Of a DNA stretch of 64,000 bases, positions 45,191-56,075 are shown piece by piece. The DNA lies in the NCBI GenBank assembly GCA_007922305.1, contig ML677351.1, positions 14,178,749 through 14,242,748 on the forward strand, given 5' to 3'. Both the position numbers and the translations under genes were made by a program. This DNA is from Dermatemys mawii (taxonomy: Eukaryota; Chordata; Testudines; Dermatemydidae). Every line of letters begins with the position of its first letter. The stretch's first letter is position 1. Below the pieces are notes generated by a model. That model saw only the letters and a list, made by a program, of their open reading frames with translations, was not told the origin of the DNA and did no database searches.

Positions 45191-45493
45191 GTGTTTGTCC
45201 TGGAAGATATCTCGTTGCTTCGAGTCACTGAGGAGCAAAGGGAAGGGATTTTATTAAGATGCGGCTTCCGCCCAGGGCCATATGCAGCGTGCCTATGTGC
45301 AGCAATGCTCCCCCCACCCATTGTAGCACAGTGGCGGGGACTAGTGACCGGGACCGGGACGGGGACCACGCTGGCTCTCCCGGGAAACCTGCGCAGGCGC
45401 ATTGCAAGTGCTCTTATTGAGACCTTTGAAGAGATTACTGATGATGACTACCGCGAGGTGATAGACTACATCAATGCTCTGTTCCACATGTAG
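45191..45493 (+). CDS. Third open frame inside the Myb intron (copy 2), unknown function
   Basis: The counterpart of 37498-37800, again beginning right after an AG (ttctccgtag) and ending at a TAG. Same sequence and same uncertainty: no ATG at the start, unrecognised protein, Asp/Glu-rich C-terminal helix. Confidence 0.4.
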   Translation: MFVLEDISLLRVTEEQREGILLRCGFRPGPYAACLCAAMLPPPIVAQWRGLVTGTGTGTTLALPGNLRRRIASALIETFEEITDDDYREVIDYINALFHM

Positions 45494-45757
45494 GCAAGCA
45501 TGCAAGCATCCCCTTCCACCCCAAGCTGCCTGCCTTCCCCATAGAAAAGCAGCTTTACCGCCGCAATGCACTGCTGAGCTGGCCCCTGCAACTGCCGGAC
45601 GCTGTGGCTGTCCGCCCTCCTCCTGGCTTTAGAGGAGAGCTCCTGGCTGCATGCCCCCCTGCCCTCCTCCTGGCTTGAACAGAGCACCAGGTGGAATGCC
45701 CCCCTCATCCCTTTCCACCCCAAGCTGCCAGCCTTCCCCATAGAAAAGCAGCTTTAC

Positions 45758-46321
45758 CTCCGCAATCCGCTGCTGAGCTGGCCCCTGCAACCGCCGGACG
45801 CTGTGGCTGGCTGCCCTCCTGGGTTGAGAAGAGCTCCTGGCTGCATGCGTCCAGGGACTCCTCCGTGCCCTGGATCGCTGCTGCCTCGTCCTCATCCTCC
45901 TCCTCTTCTTCATCCTCCTGCTCTTCGTCCTCCTCCTCACCCCCCCCCCTTCACTGGTGGGCTGGGAAGTGTCCGTGGTGGTCGATGGAGTGACCGTGGG
46001 ATCACCACCAAGTATCGCGTGCAGCTCCTTATAAAATCTGCAAGTCACTGGGGCTGCCCCTGAGCGGCCGTTTGCCTCGCGGGCTTTGCGATACGCATTC
46101 CTAAGCTCCTTTACCTTAACACGGCACTGCAGAGTGTCCCGCTCATGGCCTCTTTCTGCCAAGGCCCGTGATATCTGCCCATAGGTGTCAAAATTCCTGC
46201 GGCTAGACCGCAGCTGAGACTGAACAGCCTCTTCCCCCCAGCAGCTGATGAGGTCCAGCACCTCACTATTGCTCCATGCTGGGGATCGCCTATTGCGAGG
46301 AGGCATGGCACGTGGAGTCAT
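45758..46321 (-). CDS. Harbinger Myb-like protein, exon 1 (copy 2)
   Basis: The counterpart of 36670-37233: ATG at 46321-46319, Myb/SANT-like trihelix domain, then the same run of ten C on the plus strand (45940-45949) that displaces the acidic tract from frame. Donor gaggtaaag. Confidence 0.8.
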
Positions 46322-46322
46322 G

Positions 46323-46485
46323 ATGATCAATCTGAATGATCACCTGCAACGATTCCCTGAGACCACGCCACGCAATCAATCAGATCAATGAGAATGATCA
46401 CCTGCAAGGATTCCCTGAGACCACGCCACGCAATCAATCTGATCAATGAGAATGATCACTTGCAAGGGTTCCCTGAGAGCACGCC
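46323..46485 (-). repeat. 58-bp direct repeats (copy 2)
   Basis: Mirror of 36506-36668. About 2.8 units directly upstream of the Myb-like ATG. Confidence 0.85.
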
Positions 46486-46850
46486 ATGCTTGGCTGGAGC
46501 AAACAGGAAGGGGATTTTCAAATTTCCCTGGAACTTTAAAGGGCGGGTCTGACGTGTGGTCACCTGAGGACAGGACAAAAGAGTTTGCAAGTGATGACCA
46601 GAGTGGCTCGAACGGGAATTATGGGACAGGCTGGAGGCCAATTAATACGCAGTGGGTGTCCACATTCTTCCTGTAGCGCTACAGCAGGTGCGCTACAGCC
46701 CTTATTCCCCATGAGGAGGTGGATTTATAATAGCGCTATAACTCCGCGGTTATAGCGCTATTAGTGCCTTGCCAGTGTGGACGGAGAGTAGGTTATAGCG
46801 CTCGTAGGGGCTTTATAGCGCTATAAAGTGCCAGTGTAACCATGGCCTTA

Positions 46851-47249
46851 ATCTCTGCACTTTACCTCAGTGTGATACTGATGCTCAGTAGCTCCAAATC
46901 AGCTCCTCTGCATAGCTCCTGGCTCACGTTCCCTTGCGGGTGTTTCTCTACCTCCCAAAACTGATGTTCCTCCCTCCGGGCTTTGTCTCTGCAGATTGTA
47001 TTCATAGGAAATGCTGAAATCTGAAGGGTCTGATTCGCACAGCTTCCCTCAGTCCTTTCACAGAAGTGCTCTGAAATGGGGAATGGCCATTTTAACAGCC
47101 TCTGAGATGATTATGAAAAGGGTCGGCTGAGGCAAAACTGTGTCCAATTCCTTTGGTTGAGTAATTGAAATGAGAATAGTTCAAACTGTGTTTCATCCAC
47201 ATTTCTGTTCCCTTCTAAATCTGTCGTTTTTCCTGACTTGCTTCCTCAG
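46851..47249. other. No recognisable feature
   Basis: Outer right flank of the Harbinger pair. No repeat or exon recognised. Confidence 0.4.
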
Positions 47250-47342
47250 GAGCAAGAAGAAGTGGAGATGGAAGCAGAGGAGCAGGAAGAGAATTGTCAG
47301 TTTGATTTGGAGAAGATGAAGATCACAGAGGGAAGAAATATG
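47250..47342 (+). CDS. Possible orphan exon, Glu-rich
   Basis: A 93-nt open stretch bounded by a pyrimidine-rich acceptor (cctgacttgcttcctcag) and a gtgagc donor, phase 0-0. It encodes a Glu-rich peptide (EQEEVEMEAEEQEENCQFDL) of unknown identity. It lies 300 bp upstream of a relic zinc finger and may be part of the same broken zinc-finger gene. With nothing else to join to in frame, it could also be chance. Confidence 0.3.
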
Positions 47343-47424
47343 GTGAGCAAAAAGCGTACACAGTCTGGTAGACTGACGCATAAAGAACAAAAGGCAGAAG
47401 AGTAATGTTCTCTTGTGGTTAATC

Positions 47425-47560
47425 CGTGGGACTGGAAGAAAGGGCATCTGGATTCTATTCCCAGCTCTACCACAGATTCTGTGATATTGGGCAAGTCACT
47501 TAATCTCTCTGTTTCTCATCTGTACATTGGGGAGGATACTGGCCAAGCTCCCAGAGGAAC
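47425..47560 (+). repeat. MIR-type SINE
   Basis: ggactggaagaaagggcatc, ctattcccagctctaccaca, gatattgggcaagtcactta and tctgtttctcatctgtacat follow the MIR core order. Confidence 0.7.
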
Positions 47561-47637
47561 TGAGGCTTAATGTACTGTCTGAAATTCTTGAGTTTTAAAG
47601 TATTTTATACAAGCAAAATGTGGCTGACTTGTTCAGA

Positions 47638-47760
47638 GAATCCATACCGGAGAGAGAGAGGCCCTACCGCTGTGAAGAGTGTGGGAAAAGCTTCAGATTC
47701 AGCTCAACACTCATCAAACACATGAGGGACAGGACGTACAAACACACTGTGGGTGGGACA
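47638..47760 (+). pseudogene. Relic single C2H2 zinc finger
   Basis: The plus-strand frame reads ERPYRCEECGKSFRFSSTLIKH, a standard Kruppel-type finger up to the first His. The second His is displaced (MRDRTYKH instead of H-x3-H) and the next linker is lost, so the finger cannot coordinate zinc normally. It sits about 10 kb upstream of the intact eight-finger gene on the same strand, consistent with a dead paralogue in a zinc-finger cluster. Confidence 0.65.
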
Positions 47761-47869
47761 AGTTTTATCCTTAAACAAGGAACACTCCCCTCCCGACCCA
47801 GTTCTGCTTTATTCAGTGAGAAGACCAATGGTGAGAACCTCTGGGTTATGAACCTTTACAGTGCCTAGA

Positions 47870-48900
47870 CATTTTTTTTTCTAGTTCTTTGTAGTGATCC
47901 TGTACTAAAAATGAAACTTCTTTGGTTTCAGGTCAGACAATTTTATTTTTAATTTGGAGTAAACCATCCAAACACATGCTCAGGGGTAAGGCACAGGCCT
48001 CAGAATATTGTACATATTCCAACTTTTCTTTAAAATATATATTTGTCTGGGGGAGGGTGTGTAATCTATGAGGAAAGTTGTGTTGGCATCTGGCTTGCAG
48101 ATAAGCTACCTCCAAATCTAAAATAATAGAGACTGGTCTCAAGCCTTGGGCCAGATCATAACCTATGCATGGGAAAATGTGAAAATAAAAACAAACTTTC
48201 TGGCAGGAGGACAGCAAAGGTTTAGGCTACAAATTCCCAAGTGCATGCTGCAACCAAGGGACTTTATGAGGTAGAGCTATGTGTATTTTAAATTAATCTT
48301 ATCAGGATTGCTAAAATGGTTGTAGCCAACCTTTTATTCACTCTCTCAGAGCAAGAAAAGGGAGAGGGTGGGAAGAGCCAAAACCTGAGTCAAGACAGCC
48401 GGCACCTGTGGTTTCTCTTTCACCAGCTGAACAAGCTACTCAGATCGTGAGGAAGAAAGACCATAATCTCAAACAACGGGTGTTTATTAAACATTTTTCT
48501 TTCTGCATAACTACTTGCTGTGACCAGTATCTTCTCAGTTTACAGTAACATGGTTTTCCATGTTTCCTATGCGGTTTGCCTTTAAACATTATAAAAAGCA
48601 TTAGTACTCACCATAACTCAGTGTATGACATCCAGGAGCAACAGGAAAGGATATGATATTGAGACATCTGTGAAGAGAAACAGAGGTTAATTCTGCTAAC
48701 AGCAGTCCAGAAAGACCATACCTCTAAGAACTGATGGAGGTAAAGGAAGTGTCTATTGAAGGAAATGTAGAGGCAGCAAAATCTAGGTTTAATTCATGAA
48801 CATAACACATACATTTTATGCAATTCAATCTCTTTAACCCACCTCCTAGAAAAGTTACTTCATCTGAAGTTTTTTTTTTTCCTGTATCAGCTAAATCATA
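47870..48900. other. No recognisable feature
   Basis: AT-rich non-coding DNA between the relic finger and a GC-rich repeat. Confidence 0.4.
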
Positions 48901-48904
48901 GCAT

Positions 48905-49318
48905 AGGTACCGAGTTTCTAATCTGCTGGGGAGTAGTCCCCACCCTGGCTCTGCCCAAGCCTCACCCCCACTCAACTCCTTCCCCCAGGACCCCACCCTG
49001 CTCAGTGCCCACCCCACCTCACCTCTTTCCTGCCTCTTCCCAACTCCACCCTGCCCCTTTCCCGCCCACTTCTGCCCCCTCCCTCAAGTACGCTACACCC
49101 TCGCTCCTCCCTCTCCCTACCCAGCACCTCCAGATGCTGCAAAACAGCTGGTCCACGGCAGGCGGTAGGTGCTGGGAGGAACGGGGGACACTGATCAGTG
49201 GTGCCCATCAGTGGGCAGGAGACACTGGAGGTAGGGGGAGGTTCTGATAGGGAGACTGTTGGTGGGTGCTCATTTTTTCTCATGAGTGCTCCAGTCCTGG
49301 AGCATCAGCGCCTATGAA
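48905..49318. repeat. GC-rich interspersed repeat
   Basis: A C-rich block (cccaccctggctctgcccaa, ctccctctccctacccagca) then ccagatgctgcaaaacagct, and gtgctccagtcctggagcat at the end. It has the look of a degenerate DNA-transposon derivative. Termini are not defined. Confidence 0.45.
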
Positions 49319-50900
49319 TCACAGGGATACATATTTTATAAATACCCATTTTTGATAATTTGAGTTATGTAGTTGATTATATGTTAGTTAAACAACTAAA
49401 ACAATGTTTTTTAAAAAGTTTATATCTTCCAAACTTATCCATTTGAAGTTCTGGATACATTAGAATTTTGCATTTAGTAGATTATACAAACAGGTGTAAA
49501 ACCCTAACATACATGTGTTCAGAGGTATCCCAGTAGTGCCTGGGTTGTATTCCTTATACCAGATTCTCTTGCTTGTATCCGTGTCACCCAATGATGATGA
49601 CAGGGTTGCACGTACGTATCAGAATGTTGCCTCTTTACTTCTTGTCACAGGCTCATCTGAGTAGGTGGAACATTTTACAAACTAAGTTAATCTAATACAG
49701 TATTCAAGCAGTCAAATTAATGACACAGAATGGCCCACCTGGGCTTCACACTGCACAATATAAACAAAAAGTCTTTCAGTGATTTAAACCCAAAGGTGCA
49801 ATCACAATTAGGCTCTTCCAAGCTTGGCTACTTGGGATCAGACAGAAGAAAGCGCCTTAGCTCCCCTATCCTAGTTTCACCTAGACCAAGGTCCTGACAG
49901 AAGCAACCAGCCTTTTTTATGTAACCTGTTGGTGCCTGAGTGGCCTCTGCCTGCTCCTGGCCTTTCTTGCTGTTAGAGGACCAAGTCTCACTTGTTCCAC
50001 CAGTAGCTAAGACTGGAAGGCCTCATGTAGGTCCAAACTCACTGCTCCATTTTTTTTAAAGGACAGTTTCTTGGGGCAGTATGTGCCAAAGGAGCAGTAT
50101 CTCTGGCAAGGAGCAGTGAATGCCTGGTACAGCCCATCACACTTACCCTAACATGGGACATATTTTGAAAACAGAGGGCTGATGGTCTTACTATTACTGT
50201 GCAAGAGCCATACCTATTTCATTACTGTATAACAGTCTTGGTGACCTCTGGCTTGTGTTTAACTGTGGACAGCCAAAATATTTTGAAAACTATTTTTGAT
50301 GGCTAACCCTACTGACCTTCATACTACCTGCCCATCTCCACCAAGCAACCAGTACGCCAGAAACTCACCAACAGTTTCACCGACAACTGTGCTCTTCTTG
50401 TCCCTTGCTGCTTGGCAGAGAGGAGGGAATCAGGCCGAGTAACATGGCAAGGGGCAAACTACATTAGGAGAGGAAAAGACATTCCTAACATGAAGAAAGA
50501 AGTAGAATGGGTTCAGATTTTCTCCTTCCTGTAGCCTTTACTCAACCTCCACCTGCCAAATTCAAATCTTCTCTCCTCCCTCTTCTAGCTGCATCCCAAG
50601 CCCAAGAATTTAAATTAGCCATTCCACAGTCTACCTACAAAAAGCATCTTCCCTTTATGTACTTTTATACAAAACAAAGAAAATTCAGGTATTCACCTTC
50701 ACAACAGGTGTTTTCCTACATATGTCATACAATTATAATGAACCATGCCTATCAACTTCTTCTCACTTAGAGCTTGTCTATATGTGGAAATTGACTGGAA
50801 TAGACATTCCAGAATAGCTCTCCCTATGGACATTCTGTCACAGGGTGTATAAAAATGGATCTTAAAAAATAATCAAAGATTTTATTTTAAAAATGAACCC
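49319..50900. other. No recognisable gene
   Basis: No splice-bounded frame and no named repeat. Confidence 0.4.
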
Positions 50901-50917
50901 ATTTAAAATTAGACATT

Positions 50918-51590
50918 ATGACAACCTATGTCAAGGCCAAGATTTACTGTAATCTATTCATATTACTTAAATTAAATTTAAAAATTAAGCAGTACATGTT
51001 TGCTACCAAAGTTTTAAAGAACGTCAAACTAGCTAAGCATCTGGAACCAGAATTTGTTGAAGTGCTAAACGACCTTTTGACAGCAGTAGTCTCTTCGGGG
51101 AGTGCAGAGAATAGTTTCTTTATTTCCATTTCTTTACTTGGTTCAGCTGGTTTCTTGGAAGTTGAAAAAACTGGAAAGCTTGTTTTCCTCTTTCAGTGTG
51201 TGAATAAAAATGAGGTCTGAGAAGGTGAGAATACAAAATCCATCATTCACAATTTTTACACTGATGTTAGAAAATGAAGATTGTGAATAAGCATATTAAG
51301 CTCTATAATTGCTTAATAAATGTGTGTGCATCTATACATAGTGTATCCTCCTGGCTAGCAAAACATACCACCAAATTTAGTGTAAAGACTACATAGAGTT
51401 CCAAATCAACATATTTTAATGGTTAACAACCAATGGGAATCAGCTTTTCTTTAGGAACATAACTAAGGCACAAAAGTAAACCAAGATTAAAACTGATCTT
51501 TTAAATTAAGGTTTCCTGCTTCCTGATTTAAATCATGAGTAAAATTGGTGATTTAAATTGATTTGTTTAAAATAAATCCCCCATGCTCTA
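50918..51590 (+). pseudogene. Relic hAT transposase C-terminus and element end
   Basis: The frame at 51039-51220 reads LEPEFVEVLNDLLTAVVSSG, SAENSFFISISLLGSAGFL and EVEKTGKLVFLFQCVNKN. This follows the hAT dimerisation (hATC) domain pattern, in which a SSA..ER.FS core leads to RN.LG.EKAGKLVFLF. The conserved ER.FS core is eroded here. Downstream, near 51525-51590, a gatttaaatcatgagtaaaa and gatttaaattgatttgttta run resembles the end of the parent element. It is a fragment without catalytic residues. Confidence 0.6.
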
Positions 51591-51829
51591 TTCCAGAATA
51601 AAAGTCCACTTTATTCCACCATTACTACTGCATTTCCACAGCCGAGTAATCATTATGGAATAAAATGATTTTTATCCCTTATACAGTAATCTTGGTCTCA
51701 GATTTTGTACTAAATTTATCATTTGATGGCATTGTCACTTATATTGCTGCAAAGCATCTGAACAACCATTACATAGAAACTTTCAAAATCTCTACATATA
51801 AAACCTGGTAGGCACTATATTCCTGGACT

Positions 51830-52040
51830 GGAAGTCAAGAGTACTAAATTATATTCTGGGCTCTGCTACTGACTTGCTTTGTATAAATCCTAACTAATCA
51901 TCACAGAATCTCTTTGTGCCTCTGTTTCCCCATCAGTAAAATGGGGACAATGCCTCTACCTCAGAGGGATGTTGTGAGGCTTCACATTTGTAAAGCTCTA
52001 GCGGAGCTCAGCTAAAGGCACTACAGGCATAATATTATCT
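51830..52040 (+). repeat. MIR-type SINE
   Basis: gactggaagtcaagagtact, gcctctgtttccccatcagt and aaaatggggacaatgcctct follow the MIR consensus order. Confidence 0.75.
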
Positions 52041-52349
52041 TCTTCAAAGTTCCTCCTTCACATAATAATTCTGGACAATTTAAGGGACCTTAAATGAGCA
52101 TAAGACTGCCTTATCTCCAGATTCCCAATCCCCATCCCAACCTTCTAGACATGCTGCTTTCTTTCAAATATGCCTTTCACACAGCCTATTCCTTAAATAC
52201 TAAAAATGCCTGGGCTCAAAAGTGATCAAAGTCCCATCCTACCTTCCTGGGGGTGGGTGTCAGGGAGAAGTGCACAGAAAGGAAAGGGGCTTAAGTGAGA
52301 GAAAGAGAGGGAGACTGATTGCCGGACTTTGTGACAAAGTCATACTGGA

Positions 52350-52510
52350 GAGACCAGGTGGGTGAAGTAATGTCTTGTATTGGACCAACTTAGGTTGGTG
52401 AAAGAGACAAGCTTTTGTGCTTACACATATATTTCCCAGAGCTAAAGAGCTCTAGTAAACTTGGAAGCTTGTCTCTCTCACCAGCAGAAGTTGGTCCAAT
52501 AAAATATAAC
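52350..52510. mobile_element. Inverted pair of Penelope-type 3' ends
   Basis: gtattggaccaacttaggtt and ggtgaaagagacaagctttt (52376-52416) are repeated in inverted orientation as aagcttgtctctctcaccag and cagaagttggtccaataaaa (52465-52507), about 50 bp apart. The module is one I associate with Penelope-like 3' tails. A single-arm copy is at 55040-55105. Confidence 0.6.
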
Positions 52511-52869
52511 TTAGATAATATTTTACTTCTCAGTTCAAGACACAGACCAGGTTTTCACTTGAGACCAAAAACATCAAGACACTTGATCATAGCCTTTGAT
52601 AGGTCAAGAAACTACTAACACATGATCTTAGCCTATTACATCCCCCACCTTTTCACTCTAATACCCTGGGACTGACATAGTGACAACACTGCATACATAC
52701 AAAGTCCCATTGCACAGAGAGGTCAATGAAGCCGCTTGCTATCCTGTGTGGGGTGACTATCAACACCTTATCCTCTCACTATCGTTCTGTAAAACATCAA
52801 GAGCTGATTGCAGAAAGGGATGTTGTTGACTGGCTGCAGTTTTTTTGAGACAGAGAGTTTACAGTCTGG

Positions 52870-53095
52870 ACCCAAAGTGTTTAAAAATCACAACACTGCC
52901 TTAAAAAGCATGTTTAAAAAAGTTTGGGGGTTATTTGTTTCCCTTGGGATTTCTGAGCCTTGATGACACATTCGGGTTATACAGGCAGGCTCTCCTCCAC
53001 AGTCATGAAGGCTAGACACTTTTAAATCTTAAAATACAAATAAGCTGAGATTGGCAATCATTTGGCTCCAGGAGAGGGGGCTTTAAGCAGCATAC
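52870..53095 (+). repeat. Unnamed interspersed repeat, copy 2 of 3
   Basis: gatttctgagccttgatgac, cagtcatgaaggctagacac, caatcatttggctccaggag and gggggctttaag align in order with 24940-25240. Confidence 0.5.
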
Positions 53096-53359
53096 CAGAG
53101 AGCTGGCAGCCTTGCAAGGAATGGCTTCCACCAACATCATGTTTTCACGCTGGGCACAGGCTGTACATTCAGGGGGGCTCCTGGGGGTGTCCCCCCGCCC
53201 TCAAAGACACACACACTGCTAAGATGGCTGCTCCCTCTAACATGCGTGGAGCAGAGGGTGCCCTGGGGTGATGTGTCTGTCTCCCAGCAGCTCTGACGCC
53301 TGCCCTTCTCCAGCCCTTGCCTAGCAGGACAGGATCCCTGGAGAGCTGAGAACCCCTCC

Positions 53360-53640
53360 CCTCTCTCAGCGGTGCTGAGGTCTTATATCCCCCCCGCCGG
53401 CTCTCTCCTGGCTCCTCCCAGGAAGCGTCCTTTGCCCTCCCAGTCCCCGAGCAGGAAGCTGCAATCTGGCGTGGGAGGGAGCTCTGCGAGGGGAAGCGCA
53501 TTCTCCGGCCAAGAGGCGAGCCCGGGGCTGGCGGGTGCGATCTGGCCGGTAGGTGCAATGGGGCTGTGCTCGGCGCGGGGTGGAGGGTGGCCAGGGGCGG
53601 GCCGTCATGCATTTGCTCCCGAGGCGGGCTCTTCCCCCTG
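53360..53640 (+). promoter_or_regulatory. GC/CpG-rich candidate promoter and 5' exon of the zinc-finger gene
   Basis: A local CpG-rich peak (cggcgcggggtggagggtgg, cgaggggaagcgcattctcc) in otherwise moderate-GC DNA, 2.4 kb upstream of the KRAB-like exon and on its strand. ctggccggtaggtgcaat at about 53543 offers a splice donor for a non-coding first exon. Long open frames on both strands here reflect GC richness, not protein. The assignment is inference from position and composition. Confidence 0.45.
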
Positions 53641-54191
53641 GGAGCGAGGCAGCCTGGCCGGCCAGCGCTCAAAAGCCCCTGCAGACCCGCCGCCGAAAAA
53701 CATCCCTCCGAGCTTCGAAGCCGTGGGACTTCTGGCCAACGCACCCTGGTGTCAGGACGGGGCTTCTCTGAGCGTGGCCCAGAGAGCTGCAAACGGTGGG
53801 AATTCATCCAGAGCCCAGCAGAAAACGTGGGGGACGTTTCTCTCTTTCCTCAACCCCCTGAACAAATTTTTCCTTAGAGGGTCGACCCCTTTTGTCCTTT
53901 CAACCCCTTCTGCTTTCCGTTTATTGCCCTTTCTCCCCCTGCACCCCAGGGATGCCACCCTGTTTCTGTGCCCCTTTCCTGTGGCACAGAGTGTGACCCT
54001 CAATTCTTGCACCCCTTTTGACGTTTTCCATTAGTCTTTCTTGTCCCTATTCCCTCCTGCAGCCACCCACCTTTATGGGGCGTGTCCCTCTTCCCCAGGA
54101 ATCATCAGTCCTCCTGCCTCTTCGCAGATTTCCATTTGAACCCCTGCTCCATGGTTTTTATCTCACTTGCACTCACCATCCTACCACATTT

Positions 54192-54632
54192 CAGTGTAGC
54201 CCCGCTATAACACACCGAATGGGATCCAAGAAATCCCATCGCGCTAAATGCGGGGTCATGTTATAAAGAGGTCTCACTCTGCGGCAGGCAGGGGGTGAGG
54301 CTTCTCTCCCCACTACCCGCAGGGAGAGAAGCTGCAGCCCTACACCTGCTGGGACAGGGGACTCCAGGGCTGGAGGTGCCGGTGTTCCCTGCCCCAGGCA
54401 TGAGGCGGCAGCTTCTCTCCCGTGCTGGGCAGCGGAGAGAGAAGCCGAGGCCCCTGCCTGCAGTCCAGAGTTCTCTGTCCTGCACAGGCGCGGCCGCAGC
54501 TTCTCTCTACGCTGCCCAGCAGGGGAGAGAAGCTGTGGCCTCCGTGCCTGCCGGGGACAGAGAGCAAGGACTTGGGAGCCACGATATAATCACGCAATAT
54601 CCGGATTCATGTTATACCAGGGCTCCACCGTA
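54192..54632 (+). mobile_element. Tigger/pogo-like element with hairpin tandem repeats
   Basis: Left end cagtgtagccccgctataac and right end gttataccagggctccaccg resemble each other as an inverted repeat (GCTATAAC / GTTATA), followed by TA. The interior (54295-54540) carries cttctctccc...gggagagaagc hairpins three times. Confidence 0.6.
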
Positions 54633-55039
54633 CAACAGTCTCCCCCCATTACTGCACCCTTTTATGGTTGAGCAGCATGGTCCAAAATCCTTATTCTTGC
54701 ACCCTTTCCTCCGTAGCATCTCACCCTAGCATCTTCTAGCACTCTACCTGACATAGCAAGCTGCTGCTGCTTGTATATTCCACTGTCACCATCAGTAGAC
54801 AGGGGAAATTATAGTTCTGGAGTGCCTCATATCCCCTGCTTCAACCTCTGGATTGCTGGATTACAGCCTCCCACCCTTATAAAACTGTGGGGGTTCATTC
54901 TGCAAGCAGCATGGGACTACAGGATCTAGAGAGATCCGCTTGCTGTGTAAATGAGACTGAATCCCCTAGCAGCCAGTAATGGGGGCCAGAATGAAAAGGG
55001 ATCTTCCCGCTAGTGCAGAGTAGCGAGCCCAGCTCTGTG

Positions 55040-55105
55040 TAAACTTCTCTCTCTCACCAATAGAAGGTGGTCCAATAGAAGATACTACCTCGCTCACCTT
55101 GTCTC
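55040..55105 (+). mobile_element. Penelope-type 3' end fragment
   Basis: ctctctctcaccaatagaag, gtggtccaatagaagatact and acctcgctcaccttgtctcc match the right arm of 52350-52510. Confidence 0.6.
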
Positions 55106-55149
55106 CCACAGACAAGAGTAATAGTTGCCAGGCAGACTTGTGATACTGA

Positions 55150-55375
55150 AGGATTAAATATACTCATTAAAAAAATATGGAGTCGGGTCCCCCAAATCAT
55201 TATTGTTTTTTAAATAATTAATTTGGAATTCTTTTTACTTCCCTCATTTCTGAGCCTCTAGGGTTCAAGTTTTCAAGCTTTTCTTTGCAACCATTAGGGC
55301 TAGAAACTTTTAACGAAGCTTGAGATTCCCATGTAATCACATGACTCAAGAAACTGGTGCTTTAAGAAAAACAGC
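55150..55375 (+). repeat. Unnamed interspersed repeat, copy 3 of 3
   Basis: tttctgagcctctagggttc, accattagggctagaaactt, atcacatgactcaagaaact and ggtgctttaag match the order of 24940-25240. Confidence 0.5.
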
Positions 55376-56075
55376 AATCTGTTTTATTCATCAGATTAGA
55401 TCTGAAACTTATACTCTGCTAACATGTATGCACTTAAAATGCCATTAATGCCAGTTTCCCAACCATTGTTTATGGGTGAACAGGCACAGGTGGGGGCAGT
55501 AGCCCATCACTTTTATGCACTTCTTCACACTGGGGGCTTGTCTTCCCTTGAGTTCTTACCTCCAGTTAGTTGATTGCAAATTGATTTGAAGTAGCTAACA
55601 CCTTTAGGAAGACTTGTCTGGAAACTCAAACATCTGTGGTTTCCCTGAGGATCAGCCTAGAAAAAACATATAGCCTGGAACAAACATCTGGAAAGTGTAC
55701 ACACTGGCCTCCACCACGGTGTTAATGACCTAGTGTTAATTAACAATATGTTAACCTGAGCTGAAAATTTGAGTGCAGCCAGGGCCTAGGAGATACTTAA
55801 GAGTGATAGCTAATGCTTTTTAAAAATACCACTGTAGACAGGACAAGCTGGTCGTGGTGAGCCCTATTCCTCAGTTTGGTTTTCTTCCTTCCCCATCCTC
55901 CTTTCTCTCTTTGAGGTTCCCCTCTTCCCTTTTTCTTGTCTTTGTGTCTCATCTGTTCTTCTCTGCAGCAACTCCCAGTTTCTGTGTCCCTCCGGCTCCT
56001 CTCACTACACCTTGCTACTTAGCAGTGGGATTGTCCTTGGAGCAGCAAATACTGAAAGGAGAATGTTTGTTTTAG

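Larger units (their letters stand above)
42430..46847 (-). mobile_element. PIF/Harbinger transposon, copy 2, inverted (4418 bp)
   Basis: The reverse complement of copy 1 over its full length, with the same 4418-bp size. Ends are GGGTATGGTTACACT (left) and AGTGTAACCATGGCC (right). Flanks are TGA (42427-42429) and TTA (46848-46850). By-eye differences from copy 1 are at 42543, 42546 and 46588. DNA outside the two elements is not similar, so the duplication ends exactly at the terminal repeats, as for two transposition events rather than a segmental duplication. Confidence 0.93.

Noticed and set aside
36144..46847. Inverted segmental duplication or palindromic amplification as the origin of the Harbinger pair
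   Set aside because: Similarity stops exactly at the terminal repeats on all four sides. A segmental duplication would carry flanking DNA along.
53169..54034. Overlapping long frames on both strands (212 and 220 codons)
   Set aside because: They lie in GC-rich DNA with few stops by chance, have Pro/Arg/Ser-biased composition and no domains. More likely the promoter region.
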